Below are positions 1 through 11,345 of a stretch of 64,000 nt of DNA, one piece after another. Source of the stretch: Pagrus major (lineage: Eukaryota > Chordata > Actinopteri > Spariformes > Sparidae). Numbering within the stretch: position 1 is the stretch's first letter; each line of letters opens with the position of its first letter. The stretch spans positions 27,172,361 to 27,236,360 of the forward strand of contig NC_133237.1 of the NCBI RefSeq assembly GCF_040436345.1, written 5' to 3'. The notes beneath the pieces were generated by a model, which made no database searches, was not told the DNA's origin, and was given only the letters and a program-made list of their open reading frames with translations. Both the position numbers and the translations under genes were made by a program.

Positions 1-345
1 TTTCAGGGGTGACCGCAGACAGGAGCGGCGGGGCCGTCCCTACTAACACACCCTTTAAGGACAAACTCTCACCTCATCCCACCTCGGTACAGATACCATG
101 TGTGAACCGTCGTCCACACCGGGCCCGGCCCACACCGGGCCCGGCCCACACCTTCACCTTTTATATAACTGTGTAAACTCTGATCCTCTTTATTCAGTGT
201 GAAGAAAAATGTCTGTCCCTGTTTTGTTTTGTTTTTTTGTGTTTGCTCTCTAGCCACTTCCTTCTTCTGCTCAGTGGGGCCTCATTTAGAAAAACTAGAG
301 TGGATGTTCATAGAGCGTATACCTCCGCCAAAACTTTCCTGGATC
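1..345. repeat. Segment duplicated at about 11.16 kb
   Basis: The first 110 bases or so closely match 11163-11255. Shared blocks include gaccgcagacaggagcgg, an aaggacaaa/g-ctctcacct stretch and gtacagataccatg. Weaker similarity continues to the cttcttctgctcag block near 270 and 11340. A short gggcccggcccacacc tandem repeat near 120-150 is present only here. No coding frame is supported. The two copies lie in the same orientation on either side of the ABO-like gene, so this may be the flank of an earlier tandem copy. Confidence 0.6.
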
Positions 346-2138
346 TGTTTATTCGTCCGGATCCACTCCAAGAGTTAACGGTGTCTATTCCATCCTCCAA
401 CCAAATTTTGTGGAAATCCCTTCAGTAGTTTTCACGGCAGGATTACATGTAAGAGCAGCAACTAACTGTTTTCATCCTTAATAAATCTGCAGCATCACTC
501 TCACAATTCAGTTCACTCTCTGGTTCTTACTATTTTCACTCAAATCTTTAGCATGTTGTGGGAAAAGATCTTTATGATCAAGTAAAATCCACTTTTGTAA
601 ATGAGGTCACATGTCTCTGCAGAGGTTCAGACAGAACTGTTGTTAGTGTATTTATTATTTATGAGTTGTTTTGTATTGTGCACATGATGGTTTTCAAATG
701 AAAGTGTTGATAAAACCAAATAAAGTGTCTGTGGTTCTTGTTCACTTCATATTTGTACATTGAATGTTTTTCTGCAGAGTTATTTAGTGAGCTCAGATGA
801 AAGGAGACACGGCAGCTCCAACACGCTCGTGTTCCTCTTTGTTTCAGCTGTCCATTAAACTGACTGAAGCAGTGGTATTTTAATGCTTGCCTCATACATC
901 AGTTGTGTACAAATGTTGTTCCAATAACTGGATGAACAAGTAGTTCATCCACAATAAGTCCTCCTATTCATCTATCAACATGTCAGCGCCTCTGGTTTCC
1001 TTTGTACACGGTAGGTTTTGGCTTTTGACACGTTCTGTGAATAGCACTCCTGTTCAGATTTGACATATTGCTTATACAGTCACATTATCCTTGTGTCATC
1101 TTAATGCTGTTACTGGAACGTTTTATAGTTTCTATTTACTTTAAAGGTATGTCTGAGAAAATACCTCCTAACAATGCTGCTGGCAGTTGTTACAGTCTAC
1201 ATCATTTCAGTTGTTCCCGCCCAACACTGATGCAAAGATAAATCCATGTCAAAACCATTTCAGGTCTTAAGTACAATAGCTGATTCTCCAGTTCAGGGAA
1301 AAGGTTTCTGTGACAAAAATTAATTAATGTGTCGCATCAGTCTTCAATTTGATGAACAGAAAAATAAACTCAAAAGTTTAATACACACAGATCTGTTAAC
1401 AGAGGAGATCCTGGTACAGGCTCACAAACATACAGTTTCATTAGGTGGAATTTTCTATTGTTATCACAGCTCTGGTTAAGGTTAGGGAAACATCACGGTT
1501 TGGCTCGTTATACCTGTTTTGGTCGCCATGATCACGGATGAAACTTTCTTCAGGTTTCCTGAACAAACACAGGAACCAGCTGGAAATCTCCACAGGTGCG
1601 ACTCAAACTGCGGTCAGCCGTTTGTCAGCCTTGTTGGCTGTAATAACAACAACTGGTTTCTCTAGAAACTTGTTTTAAGGTAAGTTATTTTAACTCTGTA
1701 CTGTATAATCATCCAACTCAACATTTCGAGTTGAAATTAAAGTTTAATTAAAGTTTTTTACTGCAGACTTCAAAGTTCCCTAAAATGTCATTTCTGCAAA
1801 TCAACGCGTGCTGATGTTTTAATATCAACTGAATGAAGGAGGACATGACCCGCTGTATCAGACAGTCAGACTCTGCAGGAGGGGAGGAGACAAAGAAACT
1901 GCTGTTGGCTGCTAGTTGATGAAATCCTGCCAACCAGCAGGTTCAGGTCACACAGTCAGCTGCCACAGTAACCCAGCCAGAGTTTAAGTTTCCTCCTCAG
2001 TCTCCGTCATCTCAGGGTTTCTGGGGGTCTCTCAGATTTTTCAGCAAACCTTCCTTCTGAAGTGGGGTCTTGGATTTACACAGAATAACTAATCTGGATT
2101 AAGTTTTCTTCAGGACTGTGCTGGTCTGACTCACAGAG
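346..2138. other. Upstream intergenic region of the ABO-like gene
   Basis: I see no credible gene. The stretch is AT-rich, with only short stop-bounded frames lacking recognisable domains. It should contain the promoter and any 5' UTR exon of the ABO-like gene, but no clear TATA box or CpG cluster fixes a transcription start. Confidence 0.5.
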
Positions 2139-4855
2139 ATGCACCTTATGAACACCAAACATGTGACTGTGACCTTGCTGTCAGCTCTGCTGCTGGGGTG
2201 AGTTCATGTACAAATACTACCACCACTACTACTACTACTACTTGTTCCCCGTTGTGGGACTAATAAAGGATTATTTTATTTTAGTACCAGGGCTGAACAA
2301 GTGTGTGCTTAATGAGAATCTGTATTTTGTCCCATCATTCTTTGGGACAGCTTGTCTCCAGACAGACAAGAAACTAATTATCAGCTGCTTCTGATTTTAA
2401 AATCAATTCATCTGACAGTTATTTTCACAGTTAATTGATTAATAATGACTTCCCAGAGCCCAGAGTGACGTCTTCAAGTGTCTTCCTTTGTCCAACAAAC
2501 CCAAATAATTCTTCTTCTTTCTTTAAAAGAAAAGCAGCAAATCCTCATTTAAAGAAGCTGGAACCAACAAATCTTTAACATTTGTGCTTGAAAAATGAGT
2601 GAAAACGATCATCAGAGTCGTTGATGAATAATCTCTCACTGCAAATTAATCGCTTAACTTTTTTGTTCTTTCGTCAAATCGTTGCAGCTCTAGTTCAAAC
2701 AAATTGCTCAGTTATCAGCTCATTCTGGGGTCGACTCAACAATGATTTATTTAAATAAAATGAATAAATAAATAAAGGCATGTTTCTGTATAACGCAGCT
2801 CACCTGTCCTCAGGTGTAACCTGTGATCTGAAACACTGAGGCTGTTGGTTATAAAGAAAGTTCTCAGTTAAAAAATTTTTGACGTTAAGACGACTTTAGA
2901 CGAGGATTCAGTAACAAATATCACCTACTGCTCTGTTAACTGTTAATAAGTAGGTGCATCACCAAATATTTATATCAGATTGGATGGCATTACACACTGG
3001 GATTGTTTTACATTAAACAAAACATGCGTACAGGGCTTATGTCCTGATTTGAATGCTAAACAAAAGACTTCTGACCTTTTACATTTCTGTCAAAACAGGT
3101 AGAACAGGTGATATTGCCCAGGTGTGTTTGCAGTGTGACCCACGGTGGAGGACGGTCTGATTACAGTTAACAGCCATGTTGAAAAGAAGTCTATCGCAGG
3201 ATTATGAGCGTAGGAAGCCTTTTTACCAGAGGTTTCAGGGTTTGCCCTAGAATAGTCTATTTGTATAAAGTGTATTTGTCATATATATTACACACATACA
3301 CACCCATACATATATATTAAAAAGCTTAATGTATGTAAACATGTAAACAATGACTAATTTATTGTAGCTTAAATAGCTTCCTAAATAAAAATGCCGGTGA
3401 ATTGAACTGCAAGGCACTAAAATAAAAGCTCCTCCCAATATAAATGTCCACAGAATGAAGTTACGATTGCTATATATCAACTTAAAAGATACAATACTTG
3501 TATTAACCTGCATCAAATTATATTTTGATTTAAAAGTAAATGTATTTAATTGATCACTAGTTGTTTTCAATTATTTTTTATTTCATCCACCCCTCATAAA
3601 ACACAATGTCAGCCTATTAATACCACACTGAACATACAGTTAGGAAATCTGTAATTCAAATATCTGTCAGTGTAACTGGCACGTTAGTAATTTAATTGTA
3701 TGTTTAGCGGCTGTCAGCGCGCTGTGCTTGTGTTTTTCTTGCGGTGGTTTAAAACAAACGGCCGGCGGTGGAGTTGATGCAGCGGACAGTGAGCCGTAGT
3801 TGCCCCAGTAAACACACCACCACGGCTGGCTGTCACAGCTGTAGTGTCTCTGGGCTGCCCACCTGTCCGCTCTACAGAGACACAGACGGAAAGAGAGGTC
3901 CAAGAGAGTGGTGTGTTAATAAAACTGTCCAAAAGAGACACAACCAGATCTACTGTGTGTGAGTTTGCAGTTTAAGTCAAGGATAGAGAACCCAACCAAC
4001 AAAACCAGCCAGTCAGAGGCGGAGTAGGGCAGGTCGTGCGAGAAGATCAGTAGGATCCGTAATAAAGTGTCAGTCGGTGTGTCAATCTGCTTTGGTGCAA
4101 GGTAGCAGTGATGAGGGCAATCTCTCAGTAAGCGAGCAGAATGGATTTAACAGCTCATGAAGCACAGACGCAGCCTGCTTTCATGCTTTAACAAACAATC
4201 TGTCACTGCAATACACAAAAAGAAGGAATAATAAGAACACATTTGATGGATCTAACAAGTATTTTTCAATGTATTCAAACAAAATGTGTAATCATGGACT
4301 GAAAATATCAAAATAAAAGTTAAAACATAGAAAATATAATTGACAGCAAGAACATGTAACACACAAAGCGTCCACGGTGATTTATTTAAAGTTCTGTGAT
4401 GAAAACCTTTCATTTAGCACATTTCACATTCAGGTTTGAGCTTTTTGAGGAGTGACCTTCTACTAGATATATCATATAAGTCTGTTGCATATTAAAATGT
4501 GCCTACAGTAATGTGTAGGGCGACCTATATAGTGCCAAGTTATCCTCACCCTCTGCAGGGTCTCCGGTTGTTTGTCTTGATGTCTGGGTCTGCTGCTCCA
4601 TAAATGATCCACTGTGACTCACAAGAATAAATGTGCAGTTGATAATAAAACAGATAACTTGTCAGTATGTTACAGTTATATGTGAGCCGGTGGACCTCGT
4701 GGGACCTTGTTCATGGTCAATGTAGAGAGAAAAATACATTTTCAGTCCTGTTTGAACTGTGCCATGAATCACACATATTCCTCTAAATGATGATGAAGGA
4801 TTGTTTCTGTTTCAATCCACAGAGCGCTGTTCTTCTTCATCTGTCAGTCCTGCAG

Positions 4856-4892
<37 letters not shown>

Positions 4893-7800
4893 CACCATAT
4901 TTTATCTCTGCACATTAAACTTCAGACCTGCAGATAACAACTTCAGGTTTTATATATTTTAGATGCCTTTAAAGGACAAAGTCTACACAGAATATTCAGC
5001 TTTTCACACCTTTTACGTTCTCGAAGATCAGAAATGTAAAATGTTGTTTTGATCGAAACACTAAGAGTTAATATTTAATATCACGAAGCCACGAAAAGCT
5101 GCTCAGTCTCACGTCTGAGAAGCTGAAATCATCAAATATAAAAACTGAAAAAAATAACTGTTGCTAATTAAATTCTAAGAACTGATCACACAGACAGATT
5201 GTGACAGTGTGTGTCTGTGTGTTGCAGAGAGTCCTGTGTGCAGGAGGAGACAACAACTAACTTCAGGTCAGTTACACAGACACTCCCTCCTCTCTGTGCA
5301 GGTTTGCCTTGGGCGTGGACTGACCTACCTGTTCACCTGAACATCTCCAGCTGTAGTTCTGGTGACTCAGGTTTCAGGTGTGATCGCCTGGTGACACCTA
5401 GTGGCAGCTGAGGAGAACTACAACGACACAGACGCACCGAGATGTTACTGAGCTTTACTGATGTCAGAGCGACGGCAGTGAAGTCAGAAACAACAGGATC
5501 AAAACATGTTACTGCTGCCTGCCGTCTGATTCATCCAGGACAGTTACACTGAAACTGAAAGAAAAATCTTGAAGAAAAATATTTTTCCTTTATTATTAAT
5601 GATCAATATTTAAGTGTCACAAAATGATGATGATGATGATTGTGTGTGTGTGTGTGTGTGTGTGTCCTGCAGATATGCTAAGCTAAATATTCATAGCCAC
5701 AGCTTCCGCCTGGCGGCTCCTGAAAAGTAAGAGCTCTGTTCAGTATCTTTGTTGAGCTGTGTACTTACATTATTCCAGATGTTTCCAACAATGTTTAAAC
5801 TTGGAGAAATCTAAATCTGGTCGCCCGTCGCTGTAACTTCCAGGAGAGGGTCAGAGAGAGAGGAGGGAAGTCGGCGAACGTAACAAAAACATTTCCTCGT
5901 CCACGAACATTTTGGTCTGAGTCATGTCAGATAGATTTAATCAGCAATGGTTGTTGAACAGTGAAGACAAGCACTCCCATGATGCCACGCTGCTTACATC
6001 TTTTGTTTTGTTTCGACTGTGAGACCCCTAGTGGCTGAATTGCTTAAATGTCTGAGCTTTCGTATTGACATGAACGCTATTTACACGTTGGAAACTCATA
6101 ATTACGCTGCATTCATCTGCATAGTCGTTCTTCCGACTTAAGTGTGTTCATGTTGCGTCAGTTCAGAATGTGGGAGCAACGTGGACGATGTTTCACATTT
6201 CATCGCTCAGAGCGTTTAAACAACACGTTGACAGCTGTTTTACTGTATCTGAGTGACGAGGAAGAGCAACGGCAAAGGACCATGTCAGCCGTGGAATATA
6301 TTTTACAAATACGCATGTTAGAATCAACCCAGTGTTTACTTTTGTCTGTCATGTGACGCCAACTCGGCAACTGTCTCTGACTTTATGAGTTGTTGCTCCG
6401 ATTAGAGAAAAAATTGTTTCGACATCACATGAACGCAGTATAAAGACAACTCTGCATTATCCATCGAAGTAAACCTCTCAGTATAGAGGAATTCTGGGTA
6501 ATGAAGTCCTCAGCAGTTAAACACAAATATGCTTTTTGGGTCCTGCAACACTTTGCTTCGGTGCAGTAGAGTTAGGGCTAATAGAGCTAACAATGCTAAC
6601 AGAGCTAACAGTGCTAACAGAGCTAACAGTGCTAACAGAGCTAACAATGCTAACAGAGCTAACAGTGCTAACAGAGCTAACAGTGCTAACAGAGCTAACA
6701 GTGCTAACAGAGCTAACAGTGCTAACAGCGCTTCAGACTCGTGTTCTGTTTGTGTTTCAGGCAGCGGTATGAAAAGCCCAGTGTCGTGAAGGGGTGAGCA
6801 TCACTGACTGTTGTTGTCTGAGAGTCTCCATGTTGTTGACATTTGTTTGTTAGTGATGTCGGTCTGTGTCTTTGATCGTAGTCGTACCGACGTGATAACG
6901 GTGACGCCCTGGTTGGCTCCTGTCATCTGGGAGGGAACCTTTAACCCGGCTCTACTCGACAGCATCTACAAGCCACAGAACGTCAGCATCGCAGCCACCG
7001 TGTTCTCTGTTGGAAAGTAGGTATAAAATCATAACACTGTTGTTTCCACGCCACCCTAAACGCAGCATTCTGGTGAACCCTGTGCCCTTCTGGACAGGTA
7101 CACCAAGTTCCTGAAAGACTTCCTAGAGACGGCAGAGCAGCACTTCTTCGTTGGTTTCAACGTGCGCATGTATGTGTTCACCGACCGGCCAGAGGAGGTG
7201 CCCCAAGTCAAAATGGCCGCCGGCAGAGAGGTAAACAAACTTTTAAAGAAAAGACACGGTTACTAAACAAAGCCACTGCAGGTTCAACAGATTCATTACC
7301 AGTAAAAGCAACTTCACACTGATCTCAGCCCTTTAACTCTTCTACCTTTTGGAGTTTTGGTTTATTTTCAGAGATGAGTTATCACAAAAAGAGCAGCAGC
7401 TTTTCTGGACATTCATTTCTTCCTCTTCCTCGTTCAGCTGATTGTGCGTTTGGTGCCCAGCTCAAACCGTTGGCAGGAGATCTCTGCTCGAAGGATGGAG
7501 ATCATCCAGAAGCTGATAGAGGAGGAGCTTGTTGACCAAATCGACTACATCTTCTGTCTGGACGTTGACTCTCTGTTCCACGCCCGCTGGGGGACCGAGT
7601 CGCTGGGTGAACTGGTCGCTGTGATACATCCCGGTCAGTAAACAGTACTGCCCCTCCAGCACTAAATCACATTTGTAAGCGTGAAGCCAAGTGTGCAGTG
7701 TGTTCCCTCCTACCTGTGTGTCTGCAGGTTACTTCAAATCTGAGCGCAGGGGGTTAGACTACGAGCGGAGGCCTGCATCCAGAGCCTGCATGGCTGCTGA

Positions 7801-8184
7801 CGAAGGGGACTTCTACTACTGTGGGGGGGCGTTTGGAGGCGCCGTGAAGGATGTGCACCTGCTCGCCAAAACCTGCCGCGAGAACTTCGAGGCTGACGCC
7901 AAGGAAAACATTGAGGCTATCTGGCAGGAGGAGAGTCACCTGAACAGGTAGGCAGGAGAGAGTCATGTGAACAGGTGTTGACCCTGACTGTGTTTTCTGA
8001 TGACTTCCTGAACACTTCCTGTTCCTGTGTGTTCAGGTACATGTGGCTGAACAAACCCAGTAAGCTGTTGTCACCTGAGTACCTGTGGCAGGACATGGTG
8101 CCCAGAGAACCTGAGATTCGGGTCGTCAGATTCTCTGGAATTATCAAGAACTATCAAGATATACGACCCAACTTCTCAGAGTAA
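2139..8184 (+). CDS. Histo-blood group ABO-like (GT6) glycosyltransferase
   Basis: Predicted Golgi type II membrane enzyme that would transfer Gal or GalNAc in alpha-1,3 linkage to a galactoside acceptor (CAZy family GT6: ABO, GGTA1, GBGT1). Exons: 2139-2197, 4823-4855, 5228-5266, 5673-5726, 6761-6793, 6882-7016, 7098-7230, 7438-7633, 7728-7947, 8037-8184, giving 349 aa with consistent phases (human ABO is 354 aa). The protein has a short N-terminus, a membrane anchor ([20 protein letters not shown]), a stem from exons 3-5 and a catalytic domain from exon 6 ([15 protein letters not shown]). Family landmarks are the FLETAEQHF block, the metal-binding DVD motif in [27 protein letters not shown], the catalytic-glutamate segment EESHLN and [12 protein letters not shown]. 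The positions equivalent to human ABO 235, 266 and 268 read Gly, Cys, Gly; this is more A-like than B-like, but specificity is inferred. ABO, GBGT1 or a fish-specific GT6 orthology cannot be decided here. Confidence 0.9.
4859..4890 (+). repeat. (AC)16 microsatellite beside a 5' splice site
   Basis: A perfect AC dinucleotide array starts three bases into the intron, directly after the donor of exon 2 of the ABO-like gene (exon ends 4855). CA-rich RNA is a known hnRNP L ligand, so it could influence use of this donor; that effect is inference. Confidence 0.95.
5641..5665 (+). repeat. (TG)12 microsatellite beside a 3' splice site
   Basis: The TG array ends seven bases before exon 4 of the ABO-like gene (exon starts 5673) and occupies the place of the polypyrimidine tract. 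A short TGA array lies just before it, at about 5625-5640. UG repeats next to a weak acceptor bind TDP-43/CELF proteins in other genes and promote exon skipping; a similar effect here is inference. Confidence 0.95.
6577..6729 (+). repeat. 9-bp minisatellite of CTAAC units in ABO-like intron 5
   Basis: About 17 tandem copies of gctaacaga / gctaacagt alternate so that the effective unit is 18 bp. Each unit contains CTAAC, which fits the branch-point consensus YTNAY. The last copy places its A 36 bases before exon 5 (6761), the usual branch-point distance. The array is free of stop codons in two frames only because its unit is a multiple of three; it is intronic and not a gene. Confidence 0.9.
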
Positions 8185-8660
8185 ATGGATGTCGAATTGC
8201 TTTACACATCCTCTTTATAATAATAGGTATGCAGATTGAGCAGGACCCAAAAATATGGATATTGGAGGACATGAGTTCTGAAAAAGTGAACCACTACAAG
8301 AAATACTTTATTTTACTTGCCAGCACTGCAGTGAGAAAATGCATCCTAGTCAACTGGAAATCAGAAGATGCTTCATCCTCAAGACTTTGGACCAACGAGC
8401 TTGTTTCTGCAAACCTGACAAGAAAAACCCTCAACCTTTCAGAAAATCCCTCTTCAACCGACCACACTCATTTTATTGTCTCCACTGACATGTGTTTATG
8501 TTTATAAAGTGTTTTTTTTGTTAGGTTTTTTGTTTAATATTATTATTTAGTATGTGTATTTTGTATTTTCATAATATTTTAAATGCACAAATGGAAACTT
8601 GATATATTTTTGGTATCTCAGTTGACCTGTAATGTGAGAATCTGTTAATTAAAAGAAATT
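8185..8660 (+). other. Probable 3' UTR of the ABO-like gene
   Basis: The sequence after the TAA stop at 8182-8184 continues as apparent 3' UTR to an attaaa poly(A) signal at 8648-8653. The downstream DNA is T/G-rich (ccttttgtgtgtctc). The 93-residue open frame inside it has no recognisable domain. Confidence 0.55.
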
Positions 8661-10629
8661 ATTTTTAAAAAACATCCTTTTGTGTGTCTCCCACTCATCA
8701 GACCAAGAAGGACAGAAACTAAGACGCAGTTGAAAATATATAATAATAAAGTTGAGAGATTTATATACAGCATCTATGATGGGACCGCTAGCTGCATGGC
8801 CAACTGAGCTAACTAAGCTAACAACAGCTACAGTTGACGGCAGTTAAAATATTTGTCTGTAATCAGGTTTACAAACAGGAAAACATGATGTTGCTATAGG
8901 GAAATATGTAATATGATTTACAATATCGTCTCCTGCATCAGGCTCCTAATAACAAGTTGGCTGGTGATTTGCTGCCCCCTGTCTGTCTGGAGGATGAATT
9001 TAACAGGTGGCCCATTTTTTACATATTGCACCTTTAAACTAAATGATTTGAGTTTAACCTGATGAACAACTGGAGACAACAGCTCACATTTAAGTTGATT
9101 CAAACTATAAAATATACAGCTGAAATAAAAAAACATATAGAAGAAACATTTCCTCTGGACCAGAGTATAAAAACCTCAGAGAAGACTTAAAACATCAGGA
9201 CTCAACCGCTGCTGCTTCAACTAACTGTGCGACGCTGGTGATATTTTCCAGGAAAGTCGCCATCAACGCTGAAATTGTCAGAGGCTCAGTCATCATTGTG
9301 TTTCCTCAGCGATAGATAGTGACTTCACACATTTTATTTACATGAAAATCTTCAAAAGTAAAATTCTGTTGTATGCTACTGCACTAATTAACGAGTGCAG
9401 AGAGAAATATGATTTGACAGACGAGGTCAAACTTATGTAAAGTCCCAATATGCTACGAAATGTTGAGTGTGGTGTATATTGTTTCCCAGGTAACAAACCT
9501 GCAGGATGCTAAAGTGTCTGATCGGATAATATTCTCAGGTGGTGCAGGTGTGATCAGTGGCTGAAAGTCCAGCAGAGGGAGATAAATGACACATCATGGC
9601 TCCACATCTTCTCTATCTTGGATCTGTGGACGGCGTTCAGTCTCCTATGAGTCATAACTTGCCATGTTTGTGTGTCACATCAATAAAAGAAATGAGATTA
9701 AATTAAAAAAGGTCTCTTGTCACATGAGAGGATGAGATTCATGTTCATAAAGTGTAAGAAAGTGGAAACTTGCTCGTCGCCAGGCTGTAAAACTTGTTGC
9801 TCAGCGATCCGATCGGTAAAAACTGGTTTGATTGCAGTGCTGTGGGTTTTTTATTACCTGTAACTTCATACGGGACGTCCTGTGCTGGTAAACTGTACTC
9901 AACAATGTGGTGAAACAAATAATGGCCCAGCTGGGCTGAAGCTCAATGGCACGACTCCCTTTATTGTCAGAGGAAACCACAGGCAGAGGCTGTTAACCAC
10001 ACGATCAGTACGATCACACGTTATCAGCTACCAGAGGTCACAGAGGTCACTGTTCCTAAACAAACTCAATCTAATTAAGATGTTTCCCGCGTTAATAAAT
10101 CTTTTTAGCGTAGAAATAAGTTTAAATAAGTTTAATAAATTTGTTCTTTTCTTCTTCTTCTGTCAGAATTTGAGTCCAGTTTTCGTCACTGTGCGTCATT
10201 AGTGATTATCGGTCCTGTCAAAATGCAAAGATTCATACTACAGTCTTCAAAATGTTCTGGATGGATGGGTCGGGCTCGGGCCGTGACCTTATTTATGGAC
10301 CTGCATGTTATCAGTTTACTGACAAAGGTTTTAATCTGTGGACACAGAGAGATAATCTGCATTAATGATTGAAGAGCTGATATTTCAAATACATTGAATA
10401 TGTCACATGACACAGCAGTCACCTTCGATAAAGCTGAGTCATCCACCTGTTGTACCAAGATCACTGCTCTGTAATCAGTTTACTTCGTTCCTTTGAAAAC
10501 GGTTCGTCTGGTTTCACAGTCAGATTCATTGCTTAAACTGTTTGTTTTAAAGAAGGGGAGTTAATCCAGTTCCAGAAACTCAGGTAGATCAAGCTGCCAG
10601 CGTCACATGGACGTCTGCACAGGTTTAAC
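8661..10629. other. Gene-free intergenic DNA
   Basis: Nothing with coding character is visible. There is a short run of gctaac-type words near 8800-8830, resembling the intronic 9-bp repeat but not a regular array. The remainder is AT-rich unique-looking sequence. Confidence 0.5.
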
Positions 10630-10915
10630 ACAGGTATTACCATGTAATCCCATGGGTTTCACATGTAATCCCATGGGTTTCACATGTAATCCCATTGGTT
10701 TCACATGTAATCCCATGGGTTTCACATGTAATCCTTTAGGTTTCACATGTAATCCTTTAGGTTTCACATGTAATCCAATGGGTTTCACATGTAATCCTTT
10801 AGGTTTCACATGTAATCCTATGGGTTTCACATGTAATCTCATGGGTTTCACATGTAATCCTATGGGTTTCACATGTAATCCTATAGGTTTTGAATGTATT
10901 CTCATAGATTTCACA
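10630..10915. repeat. 21-bp minisatellite
   Basis: About 13 head-to-tail copies of a 21-bp unit, ggtttcacatgtaatcc plus a variable four-base end (catg, ttta, tatg, aatg). The last copies, after about 10880, are degenerate. Because 21 is a multiple of three, both strands stay open across the array and give artificial periodic peptides (FTCNPMG-like and GLHVKPM-like). There is no other sign of a gene. Confidence 0.95.
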
Positions 10916-11162
10916 TGGGTTTTTACACGGGCTGCCCGTATCACACTGTGGACATGTTCCAGAACCACGGTTCTGATGTGCAAATCACGTTTCTTCAGTG
11001 TTAAAGTCACCACTCACCATCTCTGGGTGGATGTGAGCTGAAGGTCTCGTGTTTCTCTGTTCCTCAGCACATCATCCACTTCAAACACACACACACCTGT
11101 TCATCCTGTGGACGCTGCTCATTGGCTGGATGATTATTATGTAATCAATGTGTTGATTTTTA

Positions 11163-11345
11163 CAGGGGCGACCGCAGACAGGAGCGGCCGGGCCTCAAGG
11201 ACAAAGTCTCCCCGTCTCACCTCAGTACAGATACCATGGTGAAGCGTTGCCACACGAGAAAAAATGTGACTATCCCTGTTTTTAGTGTTTGCTCTTTTTT
11301 CTGTCGTTCAACATGTTGACATCCATCCACTCCTTCTTCTGCTCA
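11163..11345. repeat. Second copy of the window-start segment
   Basis: Matches the first 340 bases of the window in the same orientation, with a deletion where the first copy has its gggcccggcccacacc repeat. It lies 3 kb beyond the ABO-like stop codon. It is non-coding as far as can be seen. Confidence 0.6.

Noticed and set aside
6110-6356. 70-residue frame with possible distant similarity to sequence near 23700
   Set aside because: Matches are short words (cattca, gtgtgttcatg, acgtggac); insufficient to call a gene or a defined repeat.
6529-6789. Open frames encoding NRANSA- or ELTVLT-type repeats
   Set aside because: They translate the intronic 9-bp minisatellite; the true exon 5 begins at 6761 with a different join.
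10603-11041. Long overlapping open frames on both strands with FTCNPMG- or HVKPMGL-like repeats
   Set aside because: They are products of a stop-free 21-bp tandem repeat; no splice sites, conserved ends or codon bias support a gene.
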